A DNA stretch of 64,000 nt. It comes from Liolophura sinensis. Taxonomy: Eukaryota; Mollusca; Polyplacophora; Chitonida; Chitonidae. Both the position numbers and the translations under genes were made by a program. The stretch covers positions 22,891,788-22,955,787 of the forward strand of contig NC_088302.1 in the NCBI RefSeq assembly GCF_032854445.1, in the 5' to 3' direction. Under the pieces are notes generated by a model. The model searched no databases, was not told the origin of the DNA, and saw only the letters and a list, made by a program, of their open reading frames with translations. Below, one piece after another: positions 1 through 13,900 of the stretch (positions are counted from its first letter, which is position 1; every line of letters starts with the position of its first letter).

Positions 1-2109
1 TTTTTGTATGGGGTGTTGGTAGAATCCACATTCTGCTGAACAATGGAGCAGTTTGATGGAATCATTATTATATTACTCATGAACAAAGGGTAAATAAACA
101 CACAAAATCAACACACGATTAGTGCTGAATTTGATGACAGAAAACTCAGTGTCAAACTGTATAAAAATATTCCACCAATGAATTATAAAAAGGTTCACAA
201 CGGGTTAAATGAAAGCCATTGTCATTGTTGCAAGAAGCAAACAGTTTTAATTAGTACGCTGCATGCTAATTCGAAAATGCACCCAAACGATTTGTTAAAT
301 GAAGACAATAATTTCCATCGGCTGGGATTGAGCACGTTTTGTTCTTTGTTCGACGCGACCGTGAGTCTGCGTGGAGCAGTAAACATACAGACTTCAAAAC
401 ACGACTACGGCACACAGAGACGTTTTTTCAAATAGCCGCGGCTTCAAGACAGTGCTCTCGCAAATCGACGTCGTGGGAGTCCCGATAAGGGAACTTTAGT
501 GCGGAGTAAAAGTCACGTCAAAACGCAGTAAATTTGTTTCCGAGGCTAAATTCTCTGATTTCTAATTCAATCATACAAATCAGGGACAGATGTAGGAAGA
601 AGTCCCGCGACTCATATCCCGTGGTTGGCAAGACGATAACGCTGCCATCTACGCGATGCCATCGAGGACACTTTCTTGTCATGGACGAGGGGGACGGGTT
701 ATATCATCTCAGCAACCCTCAACTCAGCCGTGTTTGATAAGGTCGGGGACTGAGTGATCTAGAGTGGTTTCTCGTGTGTGCCATGTGATATCGGCCTCAT
801 GGGAACTTACGACTAAGAGGGGTCGCCTCGTATGGTTAGGAAAGTGTTGATTGGTTAGAAAGTCATTACGTCACATTTTCACTTCGACATTGCTACATTC
901 GTTAGTTCGTTCGAGTAACTAGGAATGAATTGTTACAAACGAATTCAACTTGCTCGACGGAAGATTCTGGTTTAACAAATTTCCAGTGTACATGGATTTT
1001 AATTAGTAAATACAGCTCATATTCGAAAGCAAAATACTCCAAATTACATACCACTTAAACAACACATACACACCATTAGTTTTTTACCTTCATAACAGGT
1101 TAAATATATGTACAGAATATATTTACTTAAAAATTACTCAAAACTTCTTAACATCATTTATGCTTCCCTTAATCAAAACTCCTTCAAGAAATTAAATTCT
1201 CGGAGAAATGGCGGCCTCAGTGGGTTTCCATTACCCCAAGCACCCCTGTTCATTTCAAGCTAGTCAGCTTTATTGAATCAGCTCGTCTTGAAGGCTACAC
1301 GCACTGGGGACAAGACTGGACATCCATGTGTCCTTGAGAATGTCTCCGAAATCTGGAGAACAAAACTGCATTTGAATAAATGAATAACTGAATGTATGAT
1401 TATGATTTAAAGCTAACTGGGCGATACTGCAGCCATATCGTGGCGAGATCATGTTCAAACCAAGATACACCGTGAAGTTGAAGTCAACATGTTCCCACGT
1501 GAACATGTACGATTGTGACTCCAAGTCAGGAGCTTTGTCAGGTACCTGACAAGGTGCGTTGGTTTACTTTAAGTAATCCGGTTTCCCCAGCTCATAAACA
1601 TCATTGCCATCGTATAAAATGAGTTAACCTCGATTACAGCAACAAACACCAATCAAATAAATAAATATGCATATGTTAAGATCTATGCATGAGACAGACT
1701 AGATAATTTGGCTGCATTCCCAAAACTTTACAGATATCAAATCTAGTAAATCAGTCTAGCTGGAGTCAGTGTCTAATAGGCACGAGGCATGTCAGTGTTT
1801 TCAATTGACATAATTAAATAGTATACTATATGGAATAATGCAAACCATGTTGACATGGAAACGTAGGCTAATAATTTTAAGCTATACAATTAAATTCAAT
1901 TTTTAGTTTTCGTAAAGGACTTTTTTTTTCAAGGGCTTGGAGCTTGAAGGAATGTAGTTGTGGTTGACGTTCGTGCCAAATTTTATAAATAGGGGGCTTG
2001 AAATTGGCCAAATATAGTGACCGGCATTTTCTAAGCTGGTATACATTATTCTGGTCATGACAGATTTTGTAATTAGATTTTGTAATTAGGTTATACAAAA
2101 TATACATAC
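1..2109. other. Intergenic, no gene seen
   Basis: Only short, low-complexity or stop-rich reading frames occur here, none with a recognisable domain, signal peptide or splice-flanked exon. A small SINE-tail fragment lies near 1,640-1,670 (a stretch matching 'acaccaatcaaataaataaa' of the SINE family seen elsewhere). Nothing else can be supported. Confidence 0.5.
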
Positions 2110-2460
2110 CTGCCTTCGTGACAGTCTTCTATACTTTTTCCTAATTCCAGCTTCCCTGACGATCTTGCAACCTGTCGTCCTACAACTTCACCTGTTGAAT
2201 GACAATCCGAGAGTTTAGCGTGAGACAGGAGTAACGCGTCCGATGTTGAGGCAGGCTTGAGACGGTTTGACCGGGAGAGCTAAGCCACAGTCCGCTTGCT
2301 GAAATGACGAAGCGGGTAGTGAGCCGATCGTCTTTCCCCGCCTCCTGCCGATCAGACTGCCCCAGACGGAACGGCCAGTTGTGGAGAATAGCTCGCTGAA
2401 AGCCGCGGCACTTTAATTACCTCTTCAGATGAAAGACGAACAGTCTGGATATGCCGATGA
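2110..2460 (-). promoter_or_regulatory. CpG-rich patch with a possible minus-strand leader exon
   Basis: This stretch is visibly richer in G+C and CpG than its surroundings (many CG dinucleotides between about 2,160 and 2,440). On the minus strand it ends in a good splice-donor match, GGCAG|GTATG, with the exon side ending at 2,110. That combination is what a promoter plus non-coding first exon of a leftward gene would look like, the rest of which would lie outside the window. No coding potential or TATA box supports it, so this is a weak suggestion only. Confidence 0.22.
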
Positions 2461-5400
2461 GGTTACCACTAAAATCTGCATACCAGATTGAGAAAGAATC
2501 TGGTGACGAAATGATAGTCGGTTGACAGTAAAAGATATGTCAATGTCTCCAAGTTGCAGTTGGCAAAACGAAAACATGAAGCAGAAATATCGTGGATGAT
2601 GGGAAAACGACGTTTCTGTAACAGAATTAGCAGCGCGACTGTGTAAATCGACAACTCACATTTCTACACAGAAATTTCTTTTAACCACTGGAGATATGAG
2701 GTTCCGAATACAAATGTAGCATTAACTCAGGTTCACTGGTAGTTATAGCTGGAATGAGGGAGTTCAGCTCACTGTCAGCTTTTAAATCGTCACGCAACAT
2801 CAATGCAGTGAAAGCTAATTTATAAACGAACAATAACAACAATGATTAATAAAAACAGATCATTATATAGTCTACAGGTAACAGGTTTTTATCAACCGTT
2901 CATTTGTTTTCAACAGCTTTGATTGTATAACAGAACACGAACGCTCGCGTGAGCTTCAAGGATGTGACGTACGGATACATAACTGTATAGAATCACTGAC
3001 ATGAAGAAACGTTTTTAACGTTTAAACATTTAACAAGGACAAGTGTTGTGAGAGTTTGATCTATCTGAACACGTGCTTCCCATTAATCTGGAACATTTAC
3101 GTTGGAAACAAAGATTTGAACCTGGGAAGAAATTTGTGCTGAACATTTATACCAAAACAAAGACATATAAGTGGAGAGAGAAGGTTTGGGCCAAAGCAGT
3201 CGTCTTTAATGCGCGGCTGTTGTCCAACTGTAACAATACTGACAGAATAGTTGTTGGCAACCCCACCGAGCGAAAAGCTGTTAATGTGGGTGTAGACTTT
3301 CTGACAGGCTAAGCGATCTGTTTTTAGAGAACCCCAGGTTTCCCGCTCCGCAAACTGTAGATTGAGAGAAGTTGAGTAAGGATAATGATGTCTTGATTTA
3401 TTGAGACGTGTGATTTAGTTAGACAACTTCAGGCTACAGTTCAAAGAAAGAGCCCAAGTCAGTGTACTGTATGCGCCATTACACAACGTATAGGGCCTGT
3501 ATGAAGTTTCGTCAGTGCGTGCCAACAGCCTATCAGTAACACAATACATCCTTTGGGCTTGTATAAGGGATTTTTGTATCAAAAGACCAAAGTAATCAGT
3601 TGACAAAAATTATCCACAATTCATCAGTGTGAAAAATATCCTTCCGAAGCTAAATGAGAATGATGAAAAAGTGCGACAAATTGCAATCAAATCGACTGTT
3701 CCACACTACCATCATCACAAGGCATCCAAGTAAACTCCATAGCCCAGCTGTTGGAAAGTGTATTAGCTAATATTGGTATTAAGTCACATTTTATATTTAA
3801 AATGTTAGCCAAACTGGACAGCCAATGCAGTTCTCTAAAGTTAAAGTATAACAGCAATAGTTTTAGATCATATTTAATGTGCTGTGTACACCATTTTTTA
3901 GGATATGTACAAAATTGAAGACTTGACTTAAAGTTAAATCTGGTACTAAGTCTTAAACCAGTTTTGAACAACCGCGCAATGACCTAAAGCCGCTTTTGAA
4001 ACGACGAAAGTCAAATTCGATAGAAAAAAAATGATCAATTAAGGACAAGTTGTCTTCTGTGACACTCCATTATGTATAACTTGGAGCCCGCACAGAAAGA
4101 ACATTACAAGTGTACAGTGCAAAACATACGCTGTATTTAGAAACGAAGAATCTAGAGCACAGCGATAAAGAAGATGTAGGAACACGCAGTGGGCCGATTC
4201 CAACAAGCAATTTATGATTCTAAAATTGAAAATCTTTTTCAAAAAGTCTCAGTTCTATGTTTTTGTTGCAGGAAGTTAAAACCCTGATGCAGATAGTTAA
4301 AGTTTGAATTTTAGGGCCCTAAAATAATTTCTAAAATCATATTTCAAAATTTCGTTTCATTCAGAAATAGCTTTTTGGGGTCGGACGAACTGTAGTAGAT
4401 TTATTCTGTCATCAGTATCTCAAGTAAAGCATATAGTTTATTGATCAATTTACAAAATCGACGACCAAAAATAATATCTGAACAGCCAAACTGAGCGCAT
4501 GACAAGAATGGCTTTAGACAAAGCGGCAATGGTTGGATTCCAACACACGGCCCAAGTGTTGAAAGACTACAACTATAGTGAAGCACCGTATACAGAGAAA
4601 TCGTAGGGTTTTTCACACGCGCGTCAGGTTAGAAGTGGTGAAAAACATGCACCCTGCCTTTCACCATGTCAGAAAGGTGACAGTGAGATTACTATCACCA
4701 TATGTTCCCTCTCAAACTTTGCCCCCGGTCCGAAAACAACGGCTTTGTGAAGAACCTTGGAACCTTTCGTAATTGCTGGCATTAAATCAAGTCATTGTTT
4801 CCCTTAAGCAGGGCTGATTGTCCCACGGGACCGGATATGGTGGTGAAGACCCTTGTAACCGCCTGTAAACAATACTATAGGGAACAAACCACTCAATGGC
4901 GGTGATAGTGGTGGGTGTAATACTCAAACAGTTAATTTGTTAATGTTAACATATTCATTCTAAGATTCTGTTAGTTTAAAGAATGTTTATGTTGAAAATA
5001 ACACAGAATGTTATTTTGTACTATATCCAACAGAATGATGAATCTGTGGCCATTGCAGAAAGCATCCCCACATTACTCAGACAACAGAATTTCTTTTAAA
5101 TTTAGCCGATTATTTCTTCAGAGTATTCAGAAATCTTTCTCGATTTCAGATGCTGGATGTCATTTAGAAAGTGTTTTAAATATGTGTATCAAGGTTATTT
5201 GGGGTTTTTGGGGGGGTATAACACATTTTTGACCAAAAATATCGATCAGCGAAAATCCAATCGAGATTTGCTTTTATTAATTTGGAATAGCCCAAATAAA
5301 TATCTTTCACAAAATATCAGCCTCGCCTGAGCACGTGTTACCGTTCAAAATCTGTAATAAAGCGGAAAGGAATTTTGACCAAAACCCCCGGTATGGCTTC

Positions 5401-8400
5401 CCTACATAACAACAAAGCTGCTGAAGAAGGCGAGCCCCTTATTGGAATATTCATCCACAGCGATGTTCTCACTGAACTCCAGGCCATGAGCTCATCAAGA
5501 ATGAGTTCACAAGCTCGAATCCGACTTTCACTGATTCCACAATGTGCGCAGGAAGAGGTATAGAGACAGTGATTGTGTTTCCGGACTCATCTTCGTGACT
5601 CCAGTGACCATGGCATCGTGCAAGATTTGTGTACAAAACGTAGAGAGCGGCGCGTTCGCTGTAAGGAGTATGTATTCAGCCATGGCTGTAAGTCAGGGTG
5701 TTTATGGTGCACTTGCCCTGGTTTATTACCCAGATTTCGGGAAATAAATTAAAACACCATTCAACCATTCAATCAAATGAGACACCGTCGTGTTATACAC
5801 AAATACCAAATGCAAATATTTAATGCGACGTTAAAACCCAAATAAAGTAAAATAATTTAGATGTTGGACTGGTGACCTTAAATAAACATTGAGGGTACAT
5901 GTTGTCATAAGTGTCTTTTCTCCGGAGAATATATAAAAACTAACTTTTCTATCTCATACAATTGCTCTGAAGTGCAATAAACCGACCACCGTAAGAAAAT
6001 GAGCAACGAGATCGCTCCGTGTGGATTTTGTTGAAGTACATGGCTTGAAACTTCCTCGCACATTCTCGACAAAACTATGACACTCTATTTCGTGGGTATA
6101 TGGCCAAGCTAATTACTTCTCGGCAAACATTTAACCATACTTGTTACCAAATACAGATTGTGGTTACCTTGTCAACTGAGTACAATACGGCAGCTGTGGT
6201 CAGGCATTCTTCTGAGGGGTTAAAACCATTAATGGAGCATCTACCTTATTTACCGTGCGAGGTAGCCGACACGAAATTCGACACTGGAACGACAGGGAAA
6301 GGTAAACTCAGAGCGGCCCCCCGGGCGTGTCGTTTGTTAGTTCAGTCTTGTTAATAGGGCTTTTTTGAAATTAATAATCGTCCAGATCTGCTTTAGACTC
6401 ATCCTAGCCATTTTCTATTCTGTTGGCACTAGGTCACAAGTGATCATTACGAACTGATAAGCCAATAACTACCTGAAAAGTAAATTAACACCTCCGCTAA
6501 TATATACTGGATCGCTGCCGGGTGAAGAACGTGCTCTTATGACGCGCGTGAAACTGACATTTCACTCGCGTGAGTAATTGAATGATCGTATGTATATGTG
6601 GAGCGTTATTGTGTCGGATCAAAGTGAAAAAGAAAAAAAAACACCAAAAGTCAATTATCTTCATATGTTGTTCACGATCAATGACGAGCAGAAAAAAACA
6701 CGATTTGAAACAAAGAATATTTCTGCGCATTAGTGCTGAACCCGTATGCTTGACTGTAAGGGTGTGTTAATTGTTACAAGTCTCGTCCAGCCGATTTAAT
6801 TGAATTTCTTTGTCTATCATTTCAGAAGCCGTGTGTATCAATTTCAGAGCCTGTTAGAAGTTTAATTGGAACCTGTCAACGACATAATTCACACAAAGTG
6901 ACTAACAGAGATGAGTGTGGAATCCACTAATTGGCATTCTCTATAAAATAATGAGCTTTCTATGATACACCCCCATAAATGTGGAAGAAGGCTGTGCGGT
7001 TTCAGCATACAGATGCCCAGTGTATGTATAGCGCATTAATACCCATCGTTTTGAATTCAAATAAAATGCTTTACTTACACAGAATACGCGTCTTCTGTTA
7101 CAGCAGCGTACTAGGGGTCACAGCTGGCACAGTGAACGAATGTTTTACATATAGGCCTAACTAAGCAATATTTTTTACACGAGAAACTATATATATGCAG
7201 GGCTATTTTCACATATAAACTATTACATTTACTTACCGTAAATACAGTACATAACCATGGAAAATGTATTTCGTAGCTATCTATTAGGAATGCAGCTCTG
7301 TAAGTTGCACTGTTTCTTGGTTAACTGGTCTTTTAATATGGGTCCGTCACGTAAGGAAGGGCATGCACTATTCGCGAGAAGCCATGCACCGTTTTTGGAA
7401 TTTGCGCTTATTTCATGGTAACTATGGAGTTACGGATAACTTCAAAAGACGATTATTCATTAGTTTCATGCTGAGGGCATCGCCACGATATGAGTGACTA
7501 TGTTAAACCCATAATCATACATTCATATTCATGACAAAACTAGACTTCAATTTAAACCTCTCGGTCGTTGGAAGATCCCAAGAAATTTAACTTTTGATGT
7601 GGCACAATTTCAGCCATATGTAATTCCATTTTCTACATTGTTCTGTAAACCACATCATTGAACCTGCATATCATCTCGAAATATATGGATCATAAAAAGT
7701 GATGCAAACAATGGCCAAAACAGTACCTTATCGCGTAGGTCCATATACACATCATATTTTGCTATTTTGTATATATTATACATGCTATGTATGTCCATAT
7801 ATTCGAAGAACATTCTGAAAATCGTGAATTGCTAAGTTAAACAGCTTTGCGCGTTCTTGTTCAAGATAAGAATTACTTTTCTTTTATGAATATGCATACA
7901 TCGTTATTTGTTTCAGTTCACGATACAAATGGTGCTCCTCATTAGTCACAGGTTAACGTTAGGTGGGCTTCTGAACTCGTAACTAATCGGTTAATCATGT
8001 TGACGCAAACCCGCTTGTCAGTCTGTGACCATCGTTGTCTCCTTGAAGGACCGGAATTATCTCGTCGATTTAGTAAACTGTGAGAGATAATGACAAACAA
8101 CAACAACGCTGAGTCGTTATCAGTCCTGGCTAACCAGGATCCCCGCTGTGTCCACAACCACATTTCGATTCCGTCCACTTTGTCCGGTGTCTTCAAGATC
8201 AATTGACTTTTTCTACGTTTGCGTTGTTTATGTGCTGTTTGTTAATCAGGGTTTCAATAAAATGATTTGTAGGTAGAGCTGGGCTTCGGTACACAAAAGG
8301 ATTGGTTAAGAAACGAGCGTTGTTTATCCAGTTAAGCGATCAACAGACGACACTGTCGCTTAGTCACATGACCACTGAGAGGAACTCCCTTGGTGTTTTA

Positions 8401-10558
8401 CGTTAAGAGGATGAGCTCAGAATTTCTTGAATTTCCGCTTTCAACAAAACTAGAATTTCTTACCGGAGAAAAATAAACGGGGATTTCCGTATACCAGCAA
8501 CATGTGACTTTACACTACAGTTCTGATAAACGCGGTCAGTATATAGTTTTTTTGTGAAAGTTGCAAGGGAATTCTAGTTTGTTCATTCGTGTAACATCTG
8601 AACCGGAGTTCGAATCTAGCCCCTGCAGCTCGAAATTGGTGAAATACTCTGGGGCCCAGTCCTCAACTTACGCAATTTTTGACTTAAGGAAAGAATACCT
8701 CAGAATAATATAAACGCAGTTCATATATAGGCCTATGGTTATAAATGACCAAATTTCGGTATAATCGGAGTTATATAATGTATTTCAATAGGAGCATGTT
8801 TCCATTGTTTCTGCAGCCCACAAATAAACATTTACATCAAATTTGCGCGAAACTCAAAACTGACACTGATGATCTTGTAAAATAGCAAAAACATTATAAC
8901 TGTATGACAGGATAACGTTGTTGGAAGATATGCATTCGGCGGTACATGAGAATATGCTTGCAGAAACTCGTATCCATAAACAAGCATGATTGGAATGAGT
9001 GTTTACCTATAAGTAAGGCCACTAAACATGTGAACACCCCGTCTTGGACAAAATCCACATGTTTCCAAAGTTATCTTTGCTTTTTCTTTTTTTCTGGTTT
9101 AGAGACCTGTGTACTTGTCAGTTCGTGTTTGTTATGCAGAGGCACTCACTGTAACAAGACTGTTCTGTTTTCACAACGTCTCGAACTTTCTCGGAGTCTT
9201 GTGTGGTTTTCGCTCTGTAAGTGGATACAGCGGAAACGTTTACCCATGATTGGAGTGCTGATAGCTCACCAGGTGTCGCTTCATAAACATCACACACGCT
9301 CCGTCTCACGGTTTCACAACTACATCGTCTTCGACGGCGCTAACTACACTTTTTTCCCTTTCTTCCTAGAAAATGTAGCGGGTAAAATCTGAAACATTAG
9401 TCTAGGTTGTTTGAAGGAAACCACATTGCGTGAAGGGGATGACATGTATGCTTCAACTGTTACATCGTCACTTCTGTCTGGGGTGATACTCAAATTACAG
9501 GACCCTGTTGACGATTTGGAATATTTACTTTTTATTTATAAACTTACTAAAACATAAAGCCGAAACGAAATTCTATTTTTTTTATCATCTGAATCCTTAA
9601 CCAACCCAGCTGAGAGCCTAAAAAAAAACATATTGTTCTTTTTCCATGTTTTGAAGATGGAACGGCTACACCATGAGGCAAAATAAACTTAACTGACTTC
9701 AGGGTTTTCTTTTAATTGCAATAAACAACCGAAATCTTTTCACATCCCACCTTCCTTTAAACAGCAAAACTGTAGTACTCTTGCTACTACTGCAATGTGA
9801 GAACAGTTCGCGACTCTCTCCTTAAGACGCCCGTCTTTCGATCGGTGGGATCGGTCGATTCTAGAGCAAGAATCCTTCGCTGTCGTACCATTTCACCTAT
9901 ACGGCGGCGGCCAGCATTATGGTGTGAATTTTGTTGTCTGTGAGAACAATCTCTAACACTTCTATAGACTACTCAGATTTTAACAAATTAAAAATGCCTT
10001 GAAACTTTTAAAGATGTTACCTTCCGATATACTCCAGTTATAATATTATGAAATTTTTACCACGTACAAACAGCCTGTGCAGAGGATATTTCATAATCCG
10101 CCGTATACCATTGGTCACATCACATTGCGACTGATAATCTTTGCACAGCTAATCCTGAATGTAAATCTTCATAATCCGGGTTAGACTCAAGCAGTATACC
10201 ACAAGCCCCGCAAACAGATTATCTCCAGCATATAGCCTAGCGGACTGAATTAAGCTGTCTGGGTTGATTTAGCTTTCAGGCTTAATCTGTTCTCGTCAGA
10301 GCAAGTTGATCAATACGTCGGCTCGATCCTGATTTGCTCAGATGAGTGACCTTGACAATGATTAGCTTTCCAGCTGAAGACAAACACTTAATCATTGGTG
10401 AACAAACCAGATCTGGTACTGTATATATTTGCGTCTAAAAACCACCCAATTTGCAGGAAATTTAACAATGTGAAAAACAGTAAATAAATGGATAAATAAA
10501 TAACAATATTTTCTATTATTTAGAAATCCTTTATTTAAAACATGTATATATGATACAC
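2461..10558. other. Intergenic, no gene supported
   Basis: About 8 kb with no reading frame I can tie to a protein family on either strand. The longest frame (8,946-9,392, plus) has no domain-like pattern and reads like translated non-coding DNA. A fragment of the SINE middle part, minus orientation, is visible near 9,890-9,925 (tatacggcggcggccagc), and other short SINE-like tails lie near 5,745-5,850. Otherwise I see nothing. Confidence 0.45.

Positions 10559-10560
<2 letters not shown>

Positions 10561-10622
<62 letters not shown>
10561..10622. repeat. (AT)n microsatellite
   Basis: About 31 uninterrupted AT dinucleotides, just downstream of the stop codon of the 7-repeat protocadherin. Likely variable in length between individuals. 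Confidence 0.95.
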
Positions 10623-10625
<3 letters not shown>

Positions 10626-10965
10626 ATTACAAAAATGACACATAGCACTGTATAACACATATTACACGATTAACGCAGTTTTTACAATGGCACACACAGA
10701 TGAAATTTTGCTATACTACAATCAATCGATGCATCAGAACCACGTAAAATGGATGTATATACGTAAATATGACAATTTTCACACCGTGAACCATGAAATC
10801 TCCCGACCGTTAGGTTGCTGGTACTTTGGACACAATTTTCACTTCTCAAAATCATCCTTATTTCAGCTTTTTTTCTCACAAAATGGATTGTTTGATACAT
10901 GACTTGCGACAAGATGATGAGATGAATGAAGCCAACAAAAGTGTGAAAATATCTATACATTTAAA

Positions 10966-13900
10966 TCAGACGAACACGCTTTGCCCGTTGAAATTATGTG
11001 TTGAATAACACGATTGCTCATCTGTATAGATACCTTTGTCGTAATCAGCGAAAGAGTTCATTTCCTTAAGAATCCCGGGTTCAAACTGCTCCTGTCGTTT
11101 CCACGGGCTCCCAGGCCTATTGGTGAAGACTTCACCCGAACTGCTCAGCGTGTGGATTTGCTGAAAATCTTCTGCTGAACTATGCAAAGGGTCGTTTCGA
11201 AATTTGGTTCCTGAAGAAAAAAATAATGGACCTCATTATAGCATGGAAGCTATGTTGTAAATCAGGCCTTGTTTGATCTTCCTTAACTTGGTACCACGCT
11301 TACCTAATATAATACTGACTGCAGAAATTATTGCAGTTTTTACATCAATATGACGAAGATACTGTGATCGTATGGCTAATGTCACAGGCGTGCACAAAAT
11401 GAATCAGTTGCAGTTTGTACACAGCTCACATCGACATTTCATTCGGCTTGATTTAGCACCTGAAATCAAACAATAAGCAGTCATTTGGATTTTGAGTCAG
11501 GAGTCTCTCACCAATACGGTCGCTGTGAGTTCAAGTCCAGCTCATGCTGGTTTCCTCTCCGGCCATACGTGGGAAGGTCTTCCCGCAACCTGCTGATGGT
11601 CGTGGGTTTCACCCTGGCTCTGTCCGGTTTCCACCCACCATAATGCTGGCCGCGGTCGTATAAGTGAAATATTCTTGAGTACGGCGTAAAACACCAATCA
11701 AATAAATGAATAAATAAATAAAACATTTGGATTCTGTCAAGACACAAGGAATTATGATAGCTGCTAGACCAAGTATTTCCTGAGACGAGAACTCACCTTT
11801 CTCGGGAGAGTGGTCTCCCCTTAGTGACGCCCTTACACTGTTATTACTTCCACCTTTGCCGCTGTCATATGTCTCTTCGGATGTATCACTCAGACTTTTC
11901 CTCACAGGTCTGGGACTTAAGGCTGGATGTATCTGAACAGAGATGATGTATTGAATGAGAATGAACTGTACGACAATGTACTAATTGGGAATGAATTGAG
12001 TAACAAAGTATATTGAATGAGAATGAAGTAGGTCACAAAGTACTAAACGAGAATAACTTGTGCTACAAAGTAAATGGACGCGAAATGAATTGTGCGAGGG
12101 AGTATTTAATGAGAATTAATTGAGTCACAAGGTATAACAGAATGTCAGCTTATTGCCATGATAAAAACAAACTATAATGTACCTAAACAGAGAAAGGGTA
12201 CCGAATAAAAATGAATTTAGTTACAAAATATTGATTCACTTATTTATTTGATTGGCGTTTTACTTCATATTCAAGAATATTTCACTTATACAACGGTGGA
12301 CAGCATTATGGTGGGTGGAAACCGGGAAGAGCCCGGGGGTATGACCTTCTGATTGATAAAAGACCCTTACATTTAGATTTTAGGGAGATATTTTCGTACT
12401 AAATCTAACTTTGCCAGAGGAAAAATAATGCAAAGTCACAATATTTTTCTTCAAGCAATGACTCTACCCTGGCGGTTTTCTTGCCAGCTCACCCTGAGAA
12501 GGTACTGCACTATCATGCCCAATATGTACGCATTGTGACATGGGCAGCCGTTCTTAGTTCCCTGCTCATAAATGTCTAGTTCAACATGCATCAGTTTAAC
12601 ATTTAAACTAACCACAAAATCCACTTTATTGCACCGATGTCTGTCTATCCATTATAAGAAATCACACTGACAATCAAGAGCTAGTAGGTTTCTTGACCTG
12701 ACAGCCAATTATCACGCGACACTTTCAGCGCAAGTGATTGGCCAAGTTCACAAGGGCTTTCTACAACATAGCTACTTGGAATGAATTGTCCGTCAGTGCC
12801 ACATGCCCAATTCTGAACTTCATTTTCTCGGCTTTTAAAACTTAATAGAATTTTTTCTACATATTTTTCTATGAAAGCTGTGTGCTACATCATTTTTTCT
12901 GTGTATATAGTGGCAGACTTTATGTTCACTTTAAGTACGACGTTAAACTCCAACCATACATATATACATTCATACATACATAACTTACAGTGTAAGCGAT
13001 CCCTGATTACCTGTGTACATTTATGGGCTTGTCCATATACGTATTGATTATGGCTTACCTGAGAGCAATTTGAGTCTGTCAGCCATGTTTGATGAGGAGT
13101 CCTTGGAGGTTGACTTGGATGACGAGGAGAGTCATTGGGATGAGGCGTCATATAACCGGCAGTAACGTGCATCTGCAAAAAACAGGAATGGCTTCAAGGA
13201 TGAGCTCGGAACTTATTTCATTTTTACCGATATAAAGAAATATTCTATATAAGTGTATGAGTTAATGTCATCCATATACAAACGAATATGAAGTTTAGTT
13301 TATTGACAAAATGTACCTGTGCCATATAGGCCTATATATTGAGCATTTCTAGACCATTTATGTCTAATAAATTGCCGGTAACATCATTGCATTTTTGTTT
13401 TTTACCTAATTCTGCTTCAGTAATGGTGGGGCGTGTAACTTGCTACGTTTTAATCAATTACATGAACCGTTTGAATAAAACCCCAACTAAGATAAACTGA
13501 CACGAGGCCGTATTTCACCGGTTACGTATGACCATTTGGCAACTATCACTGTGTTCACATCTCTGGTTTTACTCCTTATGCTGTAAATCTGTTATTGTAT
13601 TGTACTCCTTTATAAACCTGTATTCTACCGGTGAACTAAGCATCACACTAATGTTTCATTCAATTTTTAATGCTAGCACTTGACCCACCTGTGGTTGAAA
13701 ATTGTATATTTGGTTGTTCTGTTGATTCTCTACCCTAGGTGAACCCGCTTCGCTTAAGACTCCATTCTGAATGTACATGTCGTGATGTGAAGGACTGATG
13801 GTTACATTGGTTCGTTTGGGACTCAAAGTGATGCGGTTATCTCCCCTGTCTGGTGCCTCTCTCTTGGTCGTTCTCTTTGTGGAGGAGCCCTGCTTCCGCA

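Noticed and set aside
3073-3312. 79-codon plus-strand frame
   Set aside because: Short, no recognisable family, no flanking splice or promoter evidence.
5375-5747. Overlapping short frames with possible coding look on both strands
   Set aside because: No frame stays open across the segment with splice support, and no family is recognisable.
8946-9392. 148-codon plus-strand frame, the longest in the left 10 kb
   Set aside because: No domain pattern or signal peptide and low-complexity Phe/Cys stretches. A possible acceptor (tttctggtttag) inside it is not matched by a convincing coding exon.
10392-10658. 88-codon minus frame rich in Ile-Tyr
   Set aside because: Translation of the (AT)n microsatellite.
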